Assembly: GCA_911728435.2 (NCBI GenBank)
Contig: OU452210.1
Coordinates: 12,462,001-12,526,000, forward strand
Reading direction: 5' to 3'
Source of the DNA: Apoderus coryli
Lineage: Eukaryota; Arthropoda; Insecta; Coleoptera; Attelabidae
DNA length: 64,000 nt
The notes under the pieces were generated by a model. The model saw only the letters and a list, made by a program, of their open reading frames with translations, did not search any database and had not been told where the DNA came from. Positions within the stretch are counted from its first letter, which is position 1. Each line of letters opens with the position of its first letter. Positions 59,001 to 64,000 of the stretch are shown here, in pieces. A program made the position numbers and the translations under genes.

Positions 59001-62000
59001 ACTTCTTCTCCCGAAGGATGCGTCGACAAATCGTCCGCTAAAATAATATTTAATAGAAGCAATATATTTTTTTTATTTTAAATTAACATTTGTCTTACCA
59101 TTTAAATCTAAAAATAAAACAGGTATGTGTGGTTCCATACCCGCTGGAGGACTCCACATAGCTGGTGCGCCGGGAATCCCAGTTCCTGGTTGTGGAACAT
59201 AAACTGCATTTGTTTCCTCTGTTAAGTTTACTAATTGTTCCATAAGACTTTTCTCGCGTTCCATGTCTTCTTCAGTTTTATCAACTTTTTCTGAAAGATT
59301 TTTAAGTTGCGAATGAAGATACTGTTTTCGTTTCTGTAAAGCATCATTCCATTTTTCCCGCAACACTGTCAAATCTTCCTCTTGATAAGAATCTAAAGGT
59401 TTTTGAAGTCGATTTCGAACCAAAACTCCACCGACTTCAATTTTAATTATCTGCTGACAAATTATTGGTAACGTTCCTGAATTTTGAACGGGTTTCACTC
59501 TAACTTGTATTCTTCTCTGCTGTCCCTGCCTTAACTGGTATATTCCACCAGTTAACATGTCATTTCTCAAACCAACTTCGACAGGTGTATATTCTCCCAT
59601 ATCATTTAGTTCTTGAATTTCTACCCATAATTCTATTTTTCTTGTTAACTCTGACCACCGATCTAGTAATGACCGCGCAGTAGCTAACTGTTGTTCTACT
59701 TCCCAACCCGGCTTATACCTGGAAAATCCGGCACTCCTGTTTCCCCAAACTTCTATTGAAAGTGCTCCCTCTACAAATTTAATTAAATATTATTAAATTA
59801 AAATTGCAGTAAAAAATATACTCCAATTTTTTCCACTTAAATTTCAAACTGAAGAATAAAGATAACAAAATATATTGTCAGACTCTGTAAGCTAGTTTCG
59901 ATTTGAAAGAAGTATTATTAACCAGTCGACAAATAATATAAAAAGCTTTTAATAACGGACGAGTACCACGACACTTTTGTTTTAATGGAGAAGAATTGTG
60001 CGTTTTTTCAAGTGTAGTGGTAAAACGAGTCTTCCAATATTATTCTACGTCCAAGGTTTTACTCATGAAGTATATGAGAAACAGTAGGTAAGTGCATGCA
60101 TATTTTTATTTTAAATTTAATTTTATCACTAGCCACTTACCTACGCAATGTTCCATAAATTCTTCCGACAAAATAACAGTAAAATCTCTGCAGTCATCAA
60201 ATGTCACAGTAGTGGAATGTTTCTGCGGATTCTCCGCAGTATTTCTATCAGGTACAACAATGAGATCAGAATTCCAAAATGTATATTGACAAAATACAAA
60301 ATGTGACAGCGATAACGGTAATCCCGTAGCTTGTTTAATATGTACACGACAAATCACTTGACTACTACCCTGATCTTCATCATCATGACTACAATCTGAT
60401 GAGCTATCAGAGGCTGCCTCGCAAATCCTGTCTTGAGGAAAACAACCTGACACTCGACTCAATTCAACCTGAAAACAAAGAAGAGTTTTTTACCCAGTCG
60501 TATTTATTTATTTTTTTTACTAGAGCAGACTGACCTGTAACCTGCCAGCAACTTCACCTTGTTGACTTATAATTGGTGTATGATAATCTAAAGTAACATC
60601 ATTAAATAATGCCTCCAAAAATATGTTTGCTACGCCAATAAGATTATGGTTTTCTTGTGATTCAAAAAATGGATCAGGTCCCTGAATTTCATCTACTTCC
60701 TGTAATAGAGAATAATCTCTATAGAAATAGAAATATATTTTGAAGCGTTCTTACATTCATATAATCAATTCTTTCCTTCTGTTCATCGTACATCTCTCTC
60801 ATATCAATTATTTTATTTTCTAATTTCTCCATCGACCATACTTGACTAGAATTTCCTCGTTTTACTAATATAGCTGGCTCACTCACAAATGCTCCTTTCT
60901 GTAACAGAAAAGGTACATAAACTTTTATTATAATACTTCAAGGTTAACCCAAAACATTCTTACCCGTCTGTTTGGACTCAAATTCGCTGGAGGTATTTGT
61001 AACGTAACACTATATTTTGTATTCTTCCCCATTTCTTCAGATAAGAAGTTAGCCTCTTGTACCAATGAATTTGCTCTTAAAATATCCTCTTTTAATTGGC
61101 CTATACTTCTACGGAACATTTCGTCACTTTCTTGTGCCCATTTCTCAACTCTCATTTGAGTTGTAGGTGTACAAGGTGTGGTTTTTCCAAAACTTATTCG
61201 TAGAGGATCATAGGAATAGGGTGAATAGGGCGTAGAGGGCGAAACCATGTTTCTGAGCTGTTGAAATTGTCGTTCATATTCAATTCGTTGTTTCTCAAGC
61301 GCAACTAAAACAATAAAACTTTCCTGAACTCGCCCGGAATATTTACAATCGTTAAATTAACAGTCAAAAGTGCAAACTGATTAGCCGATGCAAATGCTTT
61401 GAACATACTGTGTGGAATGTTTATTCTACGTGTGATATACGATGGATAACACTACAGTAGCATGATTTGATGGACAAGATGTGTTACCTTGCTTATCTTC
61501 TTCGTGCTGCTTTTCTAATTTCGCAATGGCAGCTTGTATAGGATCATTGCTAAGTTCATTTGACATGAGTTCATCTCTGGCAAAGTTATAATCTATATTT
61601 TGTGCTGGAGTATGTGGCTCTGAAGCGGCAGCTGTAAGAAATTTTAATAATAAATCATCAGGAGCTATAACAACTTAATCTTTATTAACCTACATATCGA
61701 TCTTGGACAATTGACTCGAAAATAATGGTGATTTCCCCACACGATTCTATCTCCATGTCGTAGTTGCGTTTTCTGACTAACTTGTGATCCATTTACACAT
61801 GATCTGGCATTGGCTAATGGTTCCAAAAACAAGCCATTTTCTTCAATTGTAATAATACAATGCTCAGGTTGAATTCCTAAACCAGATAATTGAATATCTG
61901 GGCCTTCATCGGATGATGAAGTAGTTTTATTGCCCACTATTGTTTGTTCTTTTAAATAATACACTAATAGTTCATTTAAATGCGGATCGGCATTTAAATT

Positions 62001-63922
62001 AACGAGGTAATACTTGTTTTTCTCAACTTTGATCCCTGAATCTTGAATGCTGATACCCATTTTTTCAAGAGCTTGTTGCCTTTCGTTTTGTATTCGTTCA
62101 GTTTTCATCAATTTTTCTTCCCAAGTCTGTGATACCTCTTTGTACAATTTTTCACTTTCGCTTAATTTTTGATGGATGTCGACTCGTTGTATATCACCCA
62201 CAGGGGAACCCTAAAAATTCAAACATTTCTTATTCCATTCCAAAATACGCAATGGACTTTTACGATTTTAAGTATTTAATTTACCGTAGCATGTTTTAAC
62301 ATCTCTTTCAATGCTTCAACTTCTTGTCGAAGTTCTCGAATAATTCTGGCATTTGGATCTTCGTTAACAACAGCATGATTTACAATCCTCTTAGCCCTAT
62401 CTGCGTATCTTAGGGTTGATAGCGTTTCCTCGTAGTTATCCAATGCCGGAGATATTGTCGCTACCATGACTGTTTTACTGTTACCACCTAAATTATCCTT
62501 CAATAACCACGTCAACACTGAATCTCTATACGGTACAAATTTGTCTTTGTTTTTACCAGAAGATTGATCAGCTAATTTTGATATGACTAGACCTAACGTT
62601 GTTAATGACCTACAAATAAACAATTATAAAACATTTAATTACCGAAGCTTTCTGTTCTGTCGAGGATAATCAGATCTTTGACTTACTTATTAATATTAGA
62701 ACCTTCCTTTAATCTATCACCCACAGCTCCAGTTTTCACAGCCCTTTCTGAACCCGCCAAATCAACAAGTGACATTCGACTGACTTTTTCACCTGACACA
62801 CCTGACTTTAAATCTGTCAACGTTTGTGTTACTATGACAGTAAATACTGCATGAGACCTTGATGATTCACTGTTCATATTGGTAGCAGCTACTGTTCTTG
62901 ATTTGTTGCCCTCGGCCATTAAGTTATCAATGTCCTAAAAATTCATATGAATTATTATTTACATTTGAAGTCCTTCAGCTTACATAGCTCGATTAAAACA
63001 GAACTCAATAGATATCGTTTTGAAATTGTGTCTCACATAAAAGGTAAATTTGTTTTCTGCAACTATTTGTTCAAAATTAATTAAATATGTAATTTGGGAC
63101 TTTTTGAAGATTATTATATCTGTTTATTTGGGTCTTTAGGATTTTCTTTTTACCTGAAATGATGTAACAGCTAGTTGGGACAACCCATCTACATAGGGCC
63201 CAAGGACATTATGTTCCCGAACTTTGAGCGACTGCTTATTCGTTTGAGGATCCAACAAATCATGTACCTAAAATATATTTTATAAGGAGTACTTATAATA
63301 GTATTTGATTTAAAATCGGAACATAAACTTTATAGACAAATTACTTAAGTATTTACAGACTTTAAAGTTGCCTTAACCGAAAGTTACTGCTGGATATCTT
63401 TAATTCTTTGCTAAACCAGACTGGCCTAATTTCTAATTTTTCAAACTCAGTTTTGACACACTATGCTTGTATTTTGATGAGCTTAATGCTTTTATAATCA
63501 GAATTATTGCTGGTGGCCCAAATTAATTTCTAGAGATATAAAACTTAGAAGTTCTTTCATATCTGCTGCCGGTCGGGAAAAACAAGCTTGTCTCTGCAAA
63601 GCTAACGCAACTTTGCCTGCGCCATTGGCTGTTATAATGCTTTCGTCGACCAAGCAACAATACCATGTATCTAGTAGATAAGCACAGCGACCGAATTATC
63701 AAATTAATTAATTAAATTACGCCAAATATGTATGTTAAAACGGACTGGGTAAGCTTTAAATACATACCTTTTCGTTATATATTTCCATGTAACTAACTTC
63801 AACCTTATACGACAATTCAGAATTTGCGTTTTTCACTATTAAACCAAATAATGCGTCACATAGTCTAGGAATGATACCTTTGCTGTCTTGTGATCCCATC
63901 ATGGTATATGATTTACCGGATC
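53089..63922 (-). CDS. Khc-73: Kinesin-73 (KIF13-type kinesin-3 motor), 5' end outside window
   Basis: A plus-end-directed microtubule motor; Drosophila Khc-73 and vertebrate KIF13 carry endosomal and polarity cargo, with Dlg binding. I join 21 exons, low ends first: 53089-53159, 53227-53385, 53497-53688, 53784-54105, 54211-54480, 54544-54713, 57743-57899, 58201-58343, 58456-58761, 58846-59037, 59099-59770, 60141-60468, 60535-60699, 60755-60898, 60964-61304, 61488-61631, 61694-62210, 62285-62609, 62687-62934, 63154-63267, 63768-63922; about 1711 codons, all phases consistent. The motor is entered within the P-loop (SGKSYTMMG), followed by switch I NSESSRSH and switch II DLAGSE. An FHA domain lies in 61694-62210 ([26 protein letters not shown]). 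Next come kinesin-3 stalk and DUF3694-type regions. A C-terminal CAP-Gly domain ([25 protein letters not shown]) spans 53227-53688 and distinguishes the KIF13B/Khc-73 type from KIF1. An extra exon in the 3-kb intron 54714-57742 cannot be excluded. Confidence 0.95.
55704..56104. mobile_element. Short non-autonomous relative of the DD41D transposon, in a Khc-73 intron
   Basis: The left end AGGGTGGTCC (55706) and right end GGACCACCCTGT (to 56104) match the tips of the 30.6-kb element. Inside, GAGGGGGATATATTTTAAGC and TAACTCCCTCGCGAGTAAC match the subterminal GAGGGGGACACATTTTAAAC and ACCCCCTAGCGGGGGTGAGTAAC with many differences. No transposase is present. It is an old MITE derived from the same or a close family. 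Confidence 0.8.
57150..57183. repeat. Short inverted repeat in a Khc-73 intron
   Basis: TTTGAGCA and TGCTCAAA are exact complements separated by about 14 bp. It could form a hairpin in the transcript; no function is inferred. Confidence 0.5.
63504..63691 (-). other. Unexplained GC-richer frame in a Khc-73 intron
   Basis: Minus-strand frame of about 62 codons, open from 63691 to a TAA at 63504-63506, with [20 protein letters not shown] and [14 protein letters not shown]. It is clearly less AT-rich than the surrounding intron. It has no ATG at its start and is not in phase with the kinesin exons. I do not recognise it; it may be a repeat or a pseudogene fragment. Confidence 0.3.
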
Positions 63923-64000
63923 CTGAAATGATGAATATATATTTTAGTTTTGATTGTACAAGGTCGGATTGTCGATATTAAAACTACAGTAGGTATCGGA

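Overview
This is an AT-rich (roughly 70% A+T) stretch of an animal nuclear genome, almost certainly an insect. The genes have many spliced exons with GT-AG borders. The repeats are insect-type: mariner and other IS630/Tc1-mariner elements, hAT elements, and non-LTR and gypsy fragments. The order cannot be fixed from sequence alone; a beetle-like genome would fit. I joined exons by hand from splice sites, reading phase and protein-family knowledge.

Layout. (1) 1-12.8 kb: one small intronless gene (814-1227) for an unrecognised 137-aa single-pass membrane protein, among transposon debris: a broken mariner, IS630-type transposase tails, and three non-LTR retrotransposon fragments. (2) 12.8-17.4 kb, minus strand: translation elongation factor eEF1-delta in six exons, with a possible alternative first exon. 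A 542-bp hAT-like MITE full of TATCGATA-like sites lies just upstream. (3) 20.4-42.5 kb, plus strand: the Shox homeobox gene in five exons, 380 aa. Its 12.8-kb first intron holds a mariner fragment, a decayed GTF2IRD2-like hAT transposase, RT fragments of non-LTR and gypsy type, an apparently intact 2.1-kb DD41D transposon with identical 344-bp terminal repeats, and a 1.07-kb element packed with ACGT motifs. A decayed mariner lies just 5' of the gene. (4) 45.6-48.7 kb, plus strand: a divergent phospholipid scramblase in eight exons, 297 aa. (5) 53.1-64 kb, minus strand: kinesin-73 (KIF13-type kinesin-3), 21 exons in the window, from the P-loop of the motor to the C-terminal CAP-Gly domain; its 5' end is outside the window.

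The host genes belong to unrelated pathways (translation, appendage or neural patterning, membrane lipids, microtubule transport), and nothing suggests a functional cluster. No CRISPR array, operon or defence island is present. The most interesting material is mobile: the seemingly young DD41D element and its small relative in the kinesin intron, the ACGT-dense element, the MITE next to the eEF1-delta promoter region, and oppositely oriented mariner copies flanking Shox exon 1.
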